A stretch of 63,111 bases of DNA from Selenomonas sp. oral taxon 892 str. F0426 (GCF_000468035.1 NZ_KI260533.1:29698-92808), one strand, 5' to 3'; positions 9,031 to 18,656 are shown, numbered from the stretch's first letter. Translations and numbers: made by a program. The notes: a model not told the origin generated them from the letters alone.

Positions 9031-10386
9031 TTATTGTTGTTCCCGTTTCTGTTTTGATCGATAGCCAACCCAGAGGACAATCAGCCACACGGGAAGGATC
9101 AACACAGCGAGCTGCATCCCCGGGAGATGCGCCATCATAAATACAACGCCCGCGAGGAATATGAGACAGAGATAGTTGATCCACGGGTAGAACGGCGCAC
9201 GGAATTTAATATGCTCTCCTTTACGCTCCATCTTTTTACGGAATCTCAGATGAGTGACAACGATCGTCGTCCAGCTGATTACGGCGGCGCAGATCGCAAT
9301 AGAGATAAGATAGAGGAATGCATCACCAGGAAAGAAGTAGTTCAGAAACACCACGATAAGTGTAAACCCCGATGAAATAAGAATGCCGAGTACGGGTACG
9401 CCGCGCGTGGATAGGCTCTTCAAAACAGGCGGTGCATCCCCTCGCTGTGCAAGACCATAGAGCATACGGCTGTTGCTGTAGATCGCGGAGTTGTAGACGG
9501 AAATCGCTGCTGTGAGCACGACGAAGTTCAGGATGTGTGCAGCGGCAGGGATACCGACATTCTGAAAAATCTGCACAAAGGGACTCGCCTCCATGCCGAC
9601 CTCGTTCCACGGCCAGAGAGCCATCAGCACCGCCATCGTGCCGACGTAGAAAATCAAAATGCGCCATATCACCTGATTGATCGCCTGCGGGATTGTACGA
9701 TCCGGATCCTCCGCCTCTCCCGCCGTGATGCCAATAAGCTCAATTCCTCCAAACGAGAACATGACAACAGCCGTCCCAAGGAAAAAGCCCCACCAGCCAT
9801 TCGGCAGAAAGCCGCCATGAGCCCAGAGGTTGCTGACATTCTCCGGGAACGGTGCGCCTGTGATGAGCAGCCATCCGCCAAGGCCGATCATGAGCACGAT
9901 CGCCGTGATCTTCACAAGCGCCATCCAGAATTCCATTTCGCCGTATGCGCGGACATTCGTAAGGTTGAGCGCGGTGATGACGGCAAGGCAGATGAGTGCG
10001 GAGAGCCACTGCGGGAAATCCGGCAGCCAGAAATTCATATAGATCCCGACTGCCGCAAGCTCTGCCATAGACACAATGATGTAGTTGAACCAATAATTCC
10101 AGCCGGAGAGGAAGCCCGGAAAATCCCCCCAGTATTTGCCCGCATAGTGACTGAATGAGCCGGAGACCGGCTCATCGACTGCCATCTCACCGAGCATCCG
10201 CATGATGAAGAAGATCATGATGCCGCCGAGAAGGTAGGCGAGCATGACCGCGGGCCCCGCGAGAGCGATGGTAGACGCCGAGCCGTAGAAAAGCCCTGTC
10301 CCGATTGCTCCGCCGAGCGCGATCATCTGGAGATGTCTGTTCTTTAGTCCGCGCCGAAGTGCGGGCGACGCTTCCTTTTCCTGCAT
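9031..10386 (-). CDS. Amino-acid permease (APC superfamily, AAT type)
   Basis: 451 residues with twelve predicted membrane helices. The N-terminus (LKNRHLQMIALGGAIGTGLF, about residues 14-33) and the GEMAVDEPVSGSF motif after helix 2 are diagnostic for the proton-coupled AAT subfamily (AroP/GabP/ProY/LysP-like). The substrate cannot be read from the sequence. ATG at 10386 has AGGAG nearby. It lies 12 bases after smpB and is probably cotranscribed with it. Confidence 0.9.
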   Translation of the reverse strand: MQEKEASPALRRGLKNRHLQMIALGGAIGTGLFYGSASTIALAGPAVMLAYLLGGIMIFFIMRMLGEMAVDEPVSGSFSHYAGKYWGDFPGFLSGWNYWFNYIIVSMAELAAVGIYMNFWLPDFPQWLSALICLAVITALNLTNVRAYGEMEFWMALVKITAIVLMIGLGGWLLITGAPFPENVSNLWAHGGFLPNGWWGFFLGTAVVMFSFGGIELIGITAGEAEDPDRTIPQAINQVIWRILIFYVGTMAVLMALWPWNEVGMEASPFVQIFQNVGIPAAAHILNFVVLTAAISVYNSAIYSNSRMLYGLAQRGDAPPVLKSLSTRGVPVLGILISSGFTLIVVFLNYFFPGDAFLYLISIAICAAVISWTTIVVTHLRFRKKMERKGEHIKFRAPFYPWINYLCLIFLAGVVFMMAHLPGMQLAVLILPVWLIVLWVGYRSKQKREQQ

Positions 10387-10398
10387 AAATACTCCTGT

Positions 10399-10872
10399 CT
10401 ATCCGCGCTGCCGATCTTTGAGTGCCTGTTCCATTTCACGCCTCGCATCCTTTGCCTTGAGTGTCTGGCGTTTGTCATAGTTGTGCTTGCCGCTCGCAAG
10501 TGCGAGTTCGAGCTTTGCCCGCCCGCGCTTGAAGTAGACCTTGAGCGGGACAAGGGTCATCCCCTTCTCGCGTGTCTTGCCGAAGAGTTTCAGAATCTCC
10601 GCCTTGTGCATGAGGAGACGGCGAACGCGAAGCGGATCGTGGTTGAACTGGTTACCCTGCTCGTAGGGGCTGATATGCATATGATCGAGGAACACTTCCC
10701 CGTTCTTGATGTAGGCATAGCTGTCGCGCAGATTTGCCTTTCCTGCACGCAGGGACTTGACCTCTGTACCGACGAGCTCCATCCCAGCCTCATAGGTCTC
10801 ATGGATGAAATAGTCATGACGTGCCTTGCGGTTTTCGCAGGCGATCTTGACGCTTTCGTTCTTTTTGCCCAT
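10399..10872 (-). CDS. smpB: SsrA-binding protein SmpB
   Basis: 157 residues, normal length. Binds tmRNA and delivers it to stalled ribosomes for trans-translation. The beta-barrel core shows [18 protein letters not shown] and the conserved [13 protein letters not shown] segment; the C-terminal tail ([20 protein letters not shown]) is the part that enters the decoding centre. It follows rnr, as in many Firmicutes; RNase R degrades tmRNA-tagged messages. No tmRNA gene was found immediately downstream. Confidence 0.97.
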   Translation of the reverse strand: MGKKNESVKIACENRKARHDYFIHETYEAGMELVGTEVKSLRAGKANLRDSYAYIKNGEVFLDHMHISPYEQGNQFNHDPLRVRRLLMHKAEILKLFGKTREKGMTLVPLKVYFKRGRAKLELALASGKHNYDKRQTLKAKDARREMEQALKDRQRG

Positions 10873-10916
10873 AGAAATTCCTCACTCGGCGTTCCCCGTT
10901 CCACCCTCGGTTCTAC

Positions 10917-10972
10917 GGAAGCACCGATAAATTCAGCACCAATCTGACGGACTTCATTTTATCGGCGATTCC
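10917..10972. repeat. Internally deleted copy of a MITE-like element
   Basis: 56 bases with imperfect terminal inverted repeats (GGAAGCACCGATAAA and, inverted, GGAATCGCCGATAAA). It matches both ends of the 162-base element at 62802-62963, including the CAATCTGACGGACTTCATTT inner block, but lacks the middle. It covers the last codons and stop of rnr. Confidence 0.75.
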
Positions 10973-13656
10973 TTGCGATTCATCCGCCGCGTAGGACGCG
11001 GCGCACGGCGCGGCTTCTCTGCTGCCTCCGGCTCCGGTCTCTGTGCGCGGTACCCCGGCGGGTCCGGCCAGACGGCGCTGTTCAGCCCTGTCACCTTGAC
11101 GCGGTGATAGTCACGCTGGCCGCGCTCCTCGCCATAGCGCTCATTCCCTCTGCCGCGTGCAGAACCTCGATCGCGGCGTTCTGCACCAGCCTGCGATGCT
11201 CGCTCCGAGTGACCTGCTCGACGCGCACTAGCGGCCTTTGGCATCGCTGCACGAGTTTTTCCAGGAACACTCGCTGCGGCACTGCGCGCCGCACGCTCTC
11301 CCTCCTGCACACGCTTTCCGTGTGTCCCATGTGCGCCGCGTGTCTTCTTGCGCCGCTCTGCAGGAGTCGCCTCAACATCGGCGATGATTGGCTCTGCCTT
11401 GCGCTCCCCCTTCTTCTTGCGGGAACGGCGTTTGCCGGAGGATTTTCCGGCGTCAGCCTTGGGCGCGGCGTTTGCTTTGGCAGGCTTTGCTGCATGCGGC
11501 TCATAGACACCGTTGTCCTTCAGGACGAAGTCCAGTGTCCGTGCCTGCACATCCGCACGCGTGATAACGATGGTCACGGTGTCACCGAGACGGTAGCGTG
11601 TGCCCGTGCGCTCGCCGACCATCGCATACTGCTCCTCGACGTAGCTGTAGTAGTCATTCACCATCGTCGAGACGTGCACGAGCCCCTCGACGCCGTTTTC
11701 GAGTTCGACAAAGACACCGAACGCCGTGACGCCGCTGACAACGCCCTCGAAGGTCTCGCCGACGAACTGCGCCATGTACTCGATCTTCTTCATATCCGTC
11801 GTCTCACGCTCCGCCTCGATGGCGATGCGCTCACGCGCGGAGGAGTGCTCCGCCGCATCGGGGAGAGCCGCACGCAGCCGTTCCCGCTTCTCCGGCGCAA
11901 TGTGCCCCGTAGCGAACGTCTCCCGCAGAAGCCGATGAACAAGGAGATCTGGATAGCGTCGGATGGGTGAAGTGAAATGCGTATAGTAGCGTGCGGCAAG
12001 TCCGAAATGCCCAAGACTCTGCGTCGAGTAACGCGCCTGCTGCATAGAGCGCAGGGCAACCGCACCGATGATGCGTTCCTCCGGCGCACCCTTCACACGG
12101 TCGAGCACCGCCTGTATGTCGCGCGGCTGTACCTTGCCGTCCTCATCAATGTTGAGGCGCAGTCCGAGTGCAGCGAGAAGACTCTGGAAGCGCTCGATCT
12201 TCTCAGAATTCGGTGTCTCATGCACGCGGTAGACAAACGGCTCTTCCTTCAGCTCCATGTGGCGCGCAACCGTCTCGTTCGCGATGAGCATACATTCCTC
12301 GATGATGGACTCACCGATCGAACCCATGCGCTTTATGAGCGCGACGGGATGTCCCTCAGCGTCGAGCTTCACCTTGATTTCAGGCAGTTCGAAGTCGATG
12401 GCACCGCGGCGATGACGCTTCGCACGCAGAGCCTCGCGCAGACGGCGCAGCGTACCAAGCATCGGGCGGATGTCCTCGTTGTCCGCGACAAACGGCTCCT
12501 CCCCCGCAAGGATTTTATTCACCAGTGTATAGGTCAGCCGGCGTGCAACGTGAATCACGCACGGCACAATCTCATAGCTTTTTACCTCACCGTCCGCGCC
12601 GATCTCCATCTCGCACGCCATGGAGAGACGGTCAACGCCCTCGTTCAGACTGCATATACCGTTCGATAGTTCACGCGGCAGCATGGGGATGACACGGTCG
12701 ACGAGATAGACGCTTGTCCCGCGCCGCGCCGCTTCCACATCGAGCGGCTCGCCCGCGCGTACGTAGTGACTGACATCGGCGATGTAGACACCGAGGAAGA
12801 AACCGCCGTCCTTCTCATAGGCATAGATGCCGTCGTCGATGTCCTTCGTATCCTCACCGTCGATCGTGACAATGGGGAAGTCCCGGCGGTCACGCCGCCC
12901 CGCATACTCCTCGGGCAGCGGGTTCTCCGGGCAGTGCGTGGCCGCCTCTGCCACGGCGGGAGGGAAGCTCGCATCGAGATCGTAGGCTCGCATCACGGCG
13001 AGCACATCGACACCGGGGTCGCCCGTCTTTCCGAGCACCTCGATGACACGCCCCTCGGCGCTGCGGCGCTCCTCCGGCCACTTCGTGATCTCAACGACAA
13101 CCTTGCTGCCCGTCTTCGCGCCGCCGAAATCCTTTTTCAGGATGAAGATATCCCGCCCGATCTTTGCGCTGTCGGGTGTGACGAAGCCGAACGCCTTGCT
13201 GCGCTCGAATGTGCCGACGATGTGTGTGTTTGCTCGCTCGAGGATGCGGATGATCTCCCCCTCACGCGCGCGTCCCGGCATCTCAGACGGGGTGACGCGT
13301 GCGACCACGCGATCTCCGTGCATGGCGGTTGCGAGGGCGCTGCCCGGGACAAAGACATCCGACTCGTCCTCCGTCGCACGAACATCGGGAATGATAAAGC
13401 CGAAGCCCTTGGGCGACATGGAGAGACGTCCCACGACAAGGTTCATGCGGCTCGGCAGTCCATAGAGACCACTGCGATTGCGGATGATCGCCCCCTCTGC
13501 TTCCAGTGCCATGAGCGCAGATGAAAGAAGAGGCTCCTCATCAGCAGCGAATCCGAGCCCTGTGAGCACCTCCGCCATCGGCAGCGGGCGATAGGCGTCC
13601 TCCCGCATAAAGGCGTGTACTCTTTCCTTTACAATATCCAGTTGTTCCTGTTCCAT
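10954..13656 (-). CDS. rnr: Ribonuclease R
   Basis: 900 residues, longer than the usual 700-820. A processive 3'-5' exoribonuclease able to degrade structured RNA. Order: winged-helix domain (about 1-75), cold-shock OB folds, RNB catalytic domain with the metal-binding DGEDTKDIDDG stretch, an S1 domain (GVVSGVTAFGVFVELENGVEGLVHVS), then a Lys/Arg/Ala-rich low-complexity tail of about 190 residues. The final residues ESPIK and the TGA come from a MITE-like repeat. It sits between the esterase and smpB genes. ATG at 13656 follows AGAGGAAATT. Confidence 0.97.
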   Translation of the reverse strand: MEQEQLDIVKERVHAFMREDAYRPLPMAEVLTGLGFAADEEPLLSSALMALEAEGAIIRNRSGLYGLPSRMNLVVGRLSMSPKGFGFIIPDVRATEDESDVFVPGSALATAMHGDRVVARVTPSEMPGRAREGEIIRILERANTHIVGTFERSKAFGFVTPDSAKIGRDIFILKKDFGGAKTGSKVVVEITKWPEERRSAEGRVIEVLGKTGDPGVDVLAVMRAYDLDASFPPAVAEAATHCPENPLPEEYAGRRDRRDFPIVTIDGEDTKDIDDGIYAYEKDGGFFLGVYIADVSHYVRAGEPLDVEAARRGTSVYLVDRVIPMLPRELSNGICSLNEGVDRLSMACEMEIGADGEVKSYEIVPCVIHVARRLTYTLVNKILAGEEPFVADNEDIRPMLGTLRRLREALRAKRHRRGAIDFELPEIKVKLDAEGHPVALIKRMGSIGESIIEECMLIANETVARHMELKEEPFVYRVHETPNSEKIERFQSLLAALGLRLNIDEDGKVQPRDIQAVLDRVKGAPEERIIGAVALRSMQQARYSTQSLGHFGLAARYYTHFTSPIRRYPDLLVHRLLRETFATGHIAPEKRERLRAALPDAAEHSSARERIAIEAERETTDMKKIEYMAQFVGETFEGVVSGVTAFGVFVELENGVEGLVHVSTMVNDYYSYVEEQYAMVGERTGTRYRLGDTVTIVITRADVQARTLDFVLKDNGVYEPHAAKPAKANAAPKADAGKSSGKRRSRKKKGERKAEPIIADVEATPAERRKKTRGAHGTHGKRVQEGERAARSAAASVPGKTRAAMPKAASARRAGHSERASQAGAERRDRGSARGRGNERYGEERGQRDYHRVKVTGLNSAVWPDPPGYRAQRPEPEAAEKPRRAPRPTRRMNRKESPIK

Positions 13657-13677
13657 AATTTCCTCTTTTTTCCGTTC

Positions 13678-14442
13678 CTACAATGCTCTTTCCTGTACGG
13701 TATCTTCCAGTAAAAATGCAGCCGTTCGTTCAAATACGCGCTCCCGAATCCCTATGTCGAGCGGCAGCAGATGTCCTGCCTCCGATAGGATGAATTTCTC
13801 ACACCGTGCACTTCGAACATTCTCGTAGAGATAGTCAGCACTCTTTGGATCTGCCGTGTGGTCGCGTGCTCCATGCATGATCAGAATCGGTACCGACACA
13901 CGTTCAATCTCCTTACAGAGAATATCAATAACATCCATCACCTCGTGGATGGAGACCAGCGGCATACGCCGGTAGGTGTTGTTCGCCCCCTGCGGCACAT
14001 TCTCGAGTTTACGCCGCGCCTTCGGCACGTATCGGTCAATGCACGCCTCACGCGTCGGCAGATGCTCGATCCCCTGCTCCGGTGCGATCATGATGGGAGC
14101 GCAGATACTTACGACATGAGCAGCCTCCACCTCGATGGAGAGCAGCATGGCAAAGACAGCCCCCATCGAGTGACCGACAATCGAAACACGCTCACATATG
14201 CCGCTGAGAATGGCATACCCATCCCGCACTGAGTCCATCCAGTCCTCATGCCCCATGCGGCTAAGATCCTCAACCGTTGTCCCGTGCCCAGCGAGGCGTA
14301 TGGCAAGTACGGTAAAGCCCCGCGCATTCAGATATTCCCCAAGCAGGCGCAGCTCTGCCGGCAATCCTGTAAAGCCATGAATGAGAAGCACGCCATGCTG
14401 CCCTCCCGGCAGCAAAAACGGCTCTGCTCCATGCAAAAGCAT
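13678..14442 (-). CDS. Alpha/beta hydrolase, carboxylesterase or monoacylglycerol lipase type
   Basis: 254 residues. Catalytic Ser92 in GHSMG, oxyanion motif HGFTG at 22-26, a probable catalytic Asp in HGARDHTAD and His in SEAGHLLPLD. It resembles the Est30/YvaK esterases encoded between secG and rnr in Bacillus and relatives. The natural substrate is unknown. ATG at 14442 has GAGGGGG upstream. An intrinsic terminator lies between secG and this gene, so expression needs read-through or its own promoter. Confidence 0.88.
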   Translation of the reverse strand: MLLHGAEPFLLPGGQHGVLLIHGFTGLPAELRLLGEYLNARGFTVLAIRLAGHGTTVEDLSRMGHEDWMDSVRDGYAILSGICERVSIVGHSMGAVFAMLLSIEVEAAHVVSICAPIMIAPEQGIEHLPTREACIDRYVPKARRKLENVPQGANNTYRRMPLVSIHEVMDVIDILCKEIERVSVPILIMHGARDHTADPKSADYLYENVRSARCEKFILSEAGHLLPLDIGIRERVFERTAAFLLEDTVQERAL

Positions 14443-14472
14443 GCCGATGCCCCCTCTGCACAGCGTTTTCCT

Positions 14473-14509
14473 AAAAAAATCCCTGCACCGCTGAGGCAGC
14501 AGCAGGGAT
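14473..14509 (-). terminator. Terminator after secG
   Basis: ATCCCTGC / GCAGGGAT stem followed by seven T residues on the minus strand, between secG and the esterase gene. Confidence 0.7.
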
Positions 14510-14516
14510 ATTCACA

Positions 14517-14744
14517 TCAACTCGACATCCGCGCAATCACAATGGTGATCACACCGAACAGGATTGCAAATACGAGAGTCACACGCGCAAGCAGCGCATC
14601 CATCCCACGCGCCTTTCCTGAGAAGACGGTGTCTCCGCCGCCGTCAAGACCTCCCATGCCGGCAGACTTCGCCTCCTGCCCGAGCACGGACGCGATGAGG
14701 ATAATTGCGACGATTGCATCAAGTACCATTAATAACGTGAGCAA
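14517..14744 (-). CDS. secG: Protein translocase subunit SecG
   Basis: 75 residues, two transmembrane helices at the two ends with a Gly-rich cytoplasmic loop (GMGGLDGGGDTVF) between them, typical of SecG. Part of the SecYEG channel. The TTG at 14744 is the likely start because AAGGGG lies 7 bases upstream; the next ATG is too far from it. First gene of the secG-esterase-rnr-smpB row. Confidence 0.92.
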   Translation of the reverse strand: MLTLLMVLDAIVAIILIASVLGQEAKSAGMGGLDGGGDTVFSGKARGMDALLARVTLVFAILFGVITIVIARMSS

Positions 14745-14785
14745 GAAAAAGCCCCTTCCTTCACTAATATGAATTATATTCTGTT

Positions 14786-14815
14786 ATCATAGCACAGACG
14801 AAGCCTGTGAGGCAA
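14786..14815 (-). promoter_or_regulatory. Probable secG promoter
   Basis: TTGCCT (14815-14810), 18-base spacer, TATGAT (14791-14786) on the minus strand, 42 bases before the TTG start. The spacer contains a short CACAG/CTGTG inverted repeat. Confidence 0.5.
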
Positions 14816-14825
14816 GTGAAATGTA

Positions 14826-16118
14826 TCAACCCCGCTCCGTCATTGCCGCGGCAATTGCGGCACCAAGTCCCGATCCACCGCACGCAAGCATGGTATCCAC
14901 CTTTGCCGCATCCTCGCCAAGGAGCTCTGAGAATGCACGCCGCATCTCCTCCTGCACGAGCGGCATCTTCTCGTATACACTGCCATCGACCGCAATGTGC
15001 TGCGGACAAATCTCGCCTGCACCAGTGATCTGCCACAGAGTCCCAACAAAGGTCGCTGCAATGAGGCGTATAGATCGCACGACAATTGCGCGTGCAAGCT
15101 CACGAATGCGCACCGCATCCTCTACCGGAAGAATCTTCCCCGTCACGGCCTCAACGATCGTTGCTGCCAGCTGTGCATCCTCCCCCACATCCGCGAGCAT
15201 GCGGCTAAGATCAACACTCGTAAAATGATACGTATGTCCCTTTTCGCCGAGAAGCTCTGCCATGGCAAGGCCAAAGAGTTCACCTAGATAGCGTCCGGCA
15301 ACCATTTTCTCGAGACGCTGCTCCCCCTTTTTTTCAGATGCAGCATCCAGTGCCACATCAAAGCGGTTCGGGGAGATCTTTTGGAAGCCTCCCGACTCCA
15401 TATTGATGATCATCGGCGGCTCGGCCATCCCCGTATGAGGTTCGAGATAGCAGGTATTGTGCCCTGTTGCGTAGATCGCCCCGATCTTCGTATCTCCATT
15501 GATGTAGGCTGCGGATAGGAGGACTGCTACTGTATCGTTGATGACGGAGTTCGGCGTGACATTCGAGAGACCTTGACGCACGAGCGCTGCTCGCAGGAGA
15601 TCATTGACAACCTCGCCCTCAACGCCGCGTGCCGCAAACTCCTTCGTCCAAATGATCAGGCGTGCATCATTGATGTTCGTCTGCCTGGACGGAAAGGAAA
15701 ATGTATGTCCAAGGAGATATGGCGTCTCATGGTCACCGGCAACAGCCTCATCAACAAGTCCTGCGAGGAAGTCAAACATCTCTTCGCCCGTCGCATCCGC
15801 ACCAACAAAATCGTAGACACCATCGACCTTGAGCGGTTTTGCGACATGGGAGAGCATTTTATATGTCCCATTGCCCTCGAGCCGATAGAGCAGGACGCGC
15901 ACATTCGTCCCGCCAAAGTCGAGTGCAAGATAGCTGCCACGCTCCTCGCCCGTCGGGAGTCCCAGATAGGACGGCAGCATACGAAGCGATGAGTCCGGAG
16001 ATCCGGCAAGCCCCAAGCGCATATCCTGGCGAAAATTGGCCGCAGCCTCACGCAGATGCTCTGTATCCACCGTAAAGGCCGCAATGATCTCATTGTAAAG
16101 CACCGAATCAAGCGCCAT
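14826..16118 (-). CDS. Hexokinase family protein (eukaryotic type)
   Basis: 430 residues with the two-lobed hexokinase fold of the eukaryotic family rather than the ROK or glucokinase families. ATP phosphate-binding motif LDFGGTNVR at 66-74, sugar-binding motif GHTFSFPSRQ, and the adenosine-side INDTVAVLLSAAY segment with the catalytic Asp. It likely phosphorylates glucose or another hexose; fructose or mannose cannot be excluded. ATG at 16118 has GGAGGAG upstream. It starts 5 bases after the CorC-like gene ends, so the two form an operon. The fold is widespread in eukaryotes and patchy in bacteria. Confidence 0.88.
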   Translation of the reverse strand: MALDSVLYNEIIAAFTVDTEHLREAAANFRQDMRLGLAGSPDSSLRMLPSYLGLPTGEERGSYLALDFGGTNVRVLLYRLEGNGTYKMLSHVAKPLKVDGVYDFVGADATGEEMFDFLAGLVDEAVAGDHETPYLLGHTFSFPSRQTNINDARLIIWTKEFAARGVEGEVVNDLLRAALVRQGLSNVTPNSVINDTVAVLLSAAYINGDTKIGAIYATGHNTCYLEPHTGMAEPPMIINMESGGFQKISPNRFDVALDAASEKKGEQRLEKMVAGRYLGELFGLAMAELLGEKGHTYHFTSVDLSRMLADVGEDAQLAATIVEAVTGKILPVEDAVRIRELARAIVVRSIRLIAATFVGTLWQITGAGEICPQHIAVDGSVYEKMPLVQEEMRRAFSELLGEDAAKVDTMLACGGSGLGAAIAAAMTERG

Positions 16119-16123
16119 GTCTA

Positions 16124-17464
16124 CTACTCCTCCTCTTTCACAGGCTGCGCCTGTGCCTCCAGCATCATGTGCGGCAGATGGACGAGCACGCGTGTAATGC
16201 GCACGCCATCGACCTCCTCGACATAGAATAGAGTCCCTCCATGCGCTGCCATGCATCCGATCCGCGGTGCCTCTCCAAGCTGATCATAGAACCATCCGCC
16301 GATACTGTCCACATCCTCATCCTCAATGCGGATACCGAGCAGATCGTAGACCTCCTCGAGGAGGAGTTTTGCATCGATGGAGCAGACACCGCCCGCACGC
16401 CACTCTACATTTTCGCGTTCTTCATCAAACTCGTCGCGAATATCGCCCACAATCTGCTCGATGATATCCTCAACCGTCACCATCCCCGCTGTGCCGCCGT
16501 ACTCATCCACCACGATGGCGAGCTGCGACCCCTGTTCCTGCATCGTACGCAGGAGAACGCTGCCGTCCATACTCTCCGGTACAACAAGTGCCTTGCGGAT
16601 GTAGCGGCGCAGGTTCAGCCGCTCCCCACGGATCAGCGGAGGCAGGAGATCCTTTACGTGGATAAATCCAATGATGTGATCCTTGTCCTCATAACAGACG
16701 GGATAGCGCGTCTGCTGCTCCTCGAGAATTGTCTTGATGCGCTCTGCGGGCGTATCGTCGAGGTAAAGACAGATCATGTCCGTGCGCGGCACCATAATCT
16801 CACGCGCGTTCAGTTCCGTGAACGAGAATACATTGTCCACGAAGTCTGCCTCCGTGCTGTTGATCAGCCCCTGCCGATAGCTCTCCTTCATCAGGAGACG
16901 GATCTCCTCCTCCGTATGCGCATCCTCATTTTCGGCCTTCACATCGTAGCCAAGCCGACGGCTGATATGATTCGCAACCGTATTCAAAATCCAGACAAAG
17001 GGACGCATGAGGCGGCTGAATAGCACCATCGGAAACGCGATGGCAAGGATAATATCCTCGACGTTCGCGATTGCCATCGACTTCGGAGTCAGCTCACCGA
17101 GCACGATATGCAGTGAGGTGATGATCGTAAATGCAATGGCGAGTGCGACCGTGTGCCCGAACTCATCGGGAAGTCCAAGCGCCTCTGTTACAGGCAGGAT
17201 CAGCGTTGCAATCGCAGGTTCGCCCACCCAGCCGAGACCGAGCGAGGCGAGCGTGATACCGAACTGCGTCACCGAGAGCGAGTAGTCGAGGTGATCCGTG
17301 AGCTGCTTGGCATACCGTGCACGGCTGTTCCCCTCTGCGATCAGCGTCTCGAGGCGAGAGGTGCGGATCTTCACACAGCAGAACTCCGCCGCGACAAAGA
17401 ACCCGTTCATGAATACAAGAAAGGCAACGAGCAGTATGTCAAGCAATGTGGGCAATATGTCCAC
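16124..17464 (-). CDS. Hemolysin C/CorC family membrane protein (CNNM-CBS)
   Basis: 446 residues. N-terminal DUF21/CNNM membrane domain (about 1-190, starting with LPTLLDILLVAFLVFMNGFF), a CBS pair (about 210-330, including VPRTDMICLYLDDTP), and a C-terminal CorC_HlyC FAD-like domain. Relatives are linked to Mg2+ or Co2+ efflux. The GTG at 17464 is the probable start (AAAGGGGG upstream). Cotranscribed with the hexokinase gene. Confidence 0.9.
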   Translation of the reverse strand: MDILPTLLDILLVAFLVFMNGFFVAAEFCCVKIRTSRLETLIAEGNSRARYAKQLTDHLDYSLSVTQFGITLASLGLGWVGEPAIATLILPVTEALGLPDEFGHTVALAIAFTIITSLHIVLGELTPKSMAIANVEDIILAIAFPMVLFSRLMRPFVWILNTVANHISRRLGYDVKAENEDAHTEEEIRLLMKESYRQGLINSTEADFVDNVFSFTELNAREIMVPRTDMICLYLDDTPAERIKTILEEQQTRYPVCYEDKDHIIGFIHVKDLLPPLIRGERLNLRRYIRKALVVPESMDGSVLLRTMQEQGSQLAIVVDEYGGTAGMVTVEDIIEQIVGDIRDEFDEERENVEWRAGGVCSIDAKLLLEEVYDLLGIRIEDEDVDSIGGWFYDQLGEAPRIGCMAAHGGTLFYVEEVDGVRITRVLVHLPHMMLEAQAQPVKEEE

Positions 17465-17505
17465 GAATTATATCCCCCTTTGGAAATGAATAGACCTCCG
17501 TGTCC

Positions 17506-18606
17506 TCAGGAATGAGGCAATCGGGAGAGGTCGATCTCCATGCGCGCGGCAAGCGCCTTGAGCTTGTCAACTTCCTTCGCATCCACGAGAGAGATGACCG
17601 CGCCCGCCTTGCCCGCACGTGCCGTACGCCCCGCACGGTGGCGATAGGTGCGCACATCCTCAGGCAGGTCAAAATGAATGACGTAGTCCACGTCCTCAAT
17701 GTCGAGTCCCCGCGCGGCGAGGTCGGTGGAGATAAGGATTTCAGCGCGCCCCGCCCGGATGGCGTCAAGCGCTGCACGTCGCTGATCACGCCGCTCCTGC
17801 CCAAGCAGGGCGACGGCCTTGATGCCCTCATAGCGCAGCTTTTCGAGCGCGTGCTCCGCGTCGAAGCTGCGTCCGACAAAGACGAGCCCCCGCCGGATCG
17901 GCAGACGGCGCGTCAGCTTTTGCACCGCCTTTATTTTATCACGAAACGATACAATATCATAGTAATTTTCATACGTCTCATTCACACTCTCCACGCGGAT
18001 GAGGCGCGGGGCGAACAGCTCCTCCGCCATGCGCACGGCAGCCGTGCCTGCCGTCGCAGAGAGAAGAAGCGCCTGCCGCTCCGGAGGGAGGAGTCGGATA
18101 AGAGCACGCACATCGTCGAGATGCTGCTTACCGAGGAGTCGGTCGAACTCGTCCAGGACGAGGACCTTCACACCCATGAGTTTCAGCTTACCGAGGCGGT
18201 GCAGTTCCTGCACGCGCGGTGCAGAACCGACGATGAGGGCAGGCTTCTTCTTGAGTGCTTCGATCTGCCGCTTGATGTTCGCTCCGCCGATGAGCGCCTG
18301 CACCCCGACCGACAGTCCTGCCGCCTGTATGAGTTCACGCGCAACAGCCGCGATCTGCATCGCGAGTTCGTGCGTCGGTGCGAGGATGAGCGCCTGTGCC
18401 GTGCGCACGGCAGGATCAATGCGTGCCAACAGAGGCAGGAGATAGGCAAGTGTCTTGCCCGTCCCTGTCGGTGCCTCGCCGATCAGATTCTCTCCCGCAT
18501 ACGCAGCGGGGATCAATGCCGCCTGTATCTCCGTCGGTGCCGCGATGCCGCGCTTTGCAAGCGCGGTCGTGAGATGCTCGGGCACGCCGAGCGATGTAAA
18601 GTCCAT
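17506..18606 (-). CDS. DEAD-box RNA helicase
   Basis: 366 residues, a minimal two-RecA-domain helicase without an accessory C-terminal domain. Motif Q region (APTEIQ), motif I APTGTGKT at 45-52, motif II as DEFD, motif III SAT, and motif VI HRAGRTARAG. The variant DEFD occurs in some CshB-like proteins. Probable role in ribosome assembly or RNA turnover; the target is unknown. ATG at 18606 has AGGAGGAG upstream; in-frame sequence further upstream is the palindromic repeat and is not coding. Confidence 0.9.
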   Translation of the reverse strand: MDFTSLGVPEHLTTALAKRGIAAPTEIQAALIPAAYAGENLIGEAPTGTGKTLAYLLPLLARIDPAVRTAQALILAPTHELAMQIAAVARELIQAAGLSVGVQALIGGANIKRQIEALKKKPALIVGSAPRVQELHRLGKLKLMGVKVLVLDEFDRLLGKQHLDDVRALIRLLPPERQALLLSATAGTAAVRMAEELFAPRLIRVESVNETYENYYDIVSFRDKIKAVQKLTRRLPIRRGLVFVGRSFDAEHALEKLRYEGIKAVALLGQERRDQRRAALDAIRAGRAEILISTDLAARGLDIEDVDYVIHFDLPEDVRTYRHRAGRTARAGKAGAVISLVDAKEVDKLKALAARMEIDLSRLPHS

Positions 18607-18656
18607 AGTCTCCTCCTGCTGGAATAAAGGAATCGCTGATATGCCGTGTCCAAATG

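Noticed and set aside
10399-10872. tmRNA gene next to smpB
   Set aside because: The sequence after smpB is an amino-acid permease gene, and no tRNA-Ala-like ends or tag frame are visible nearby.
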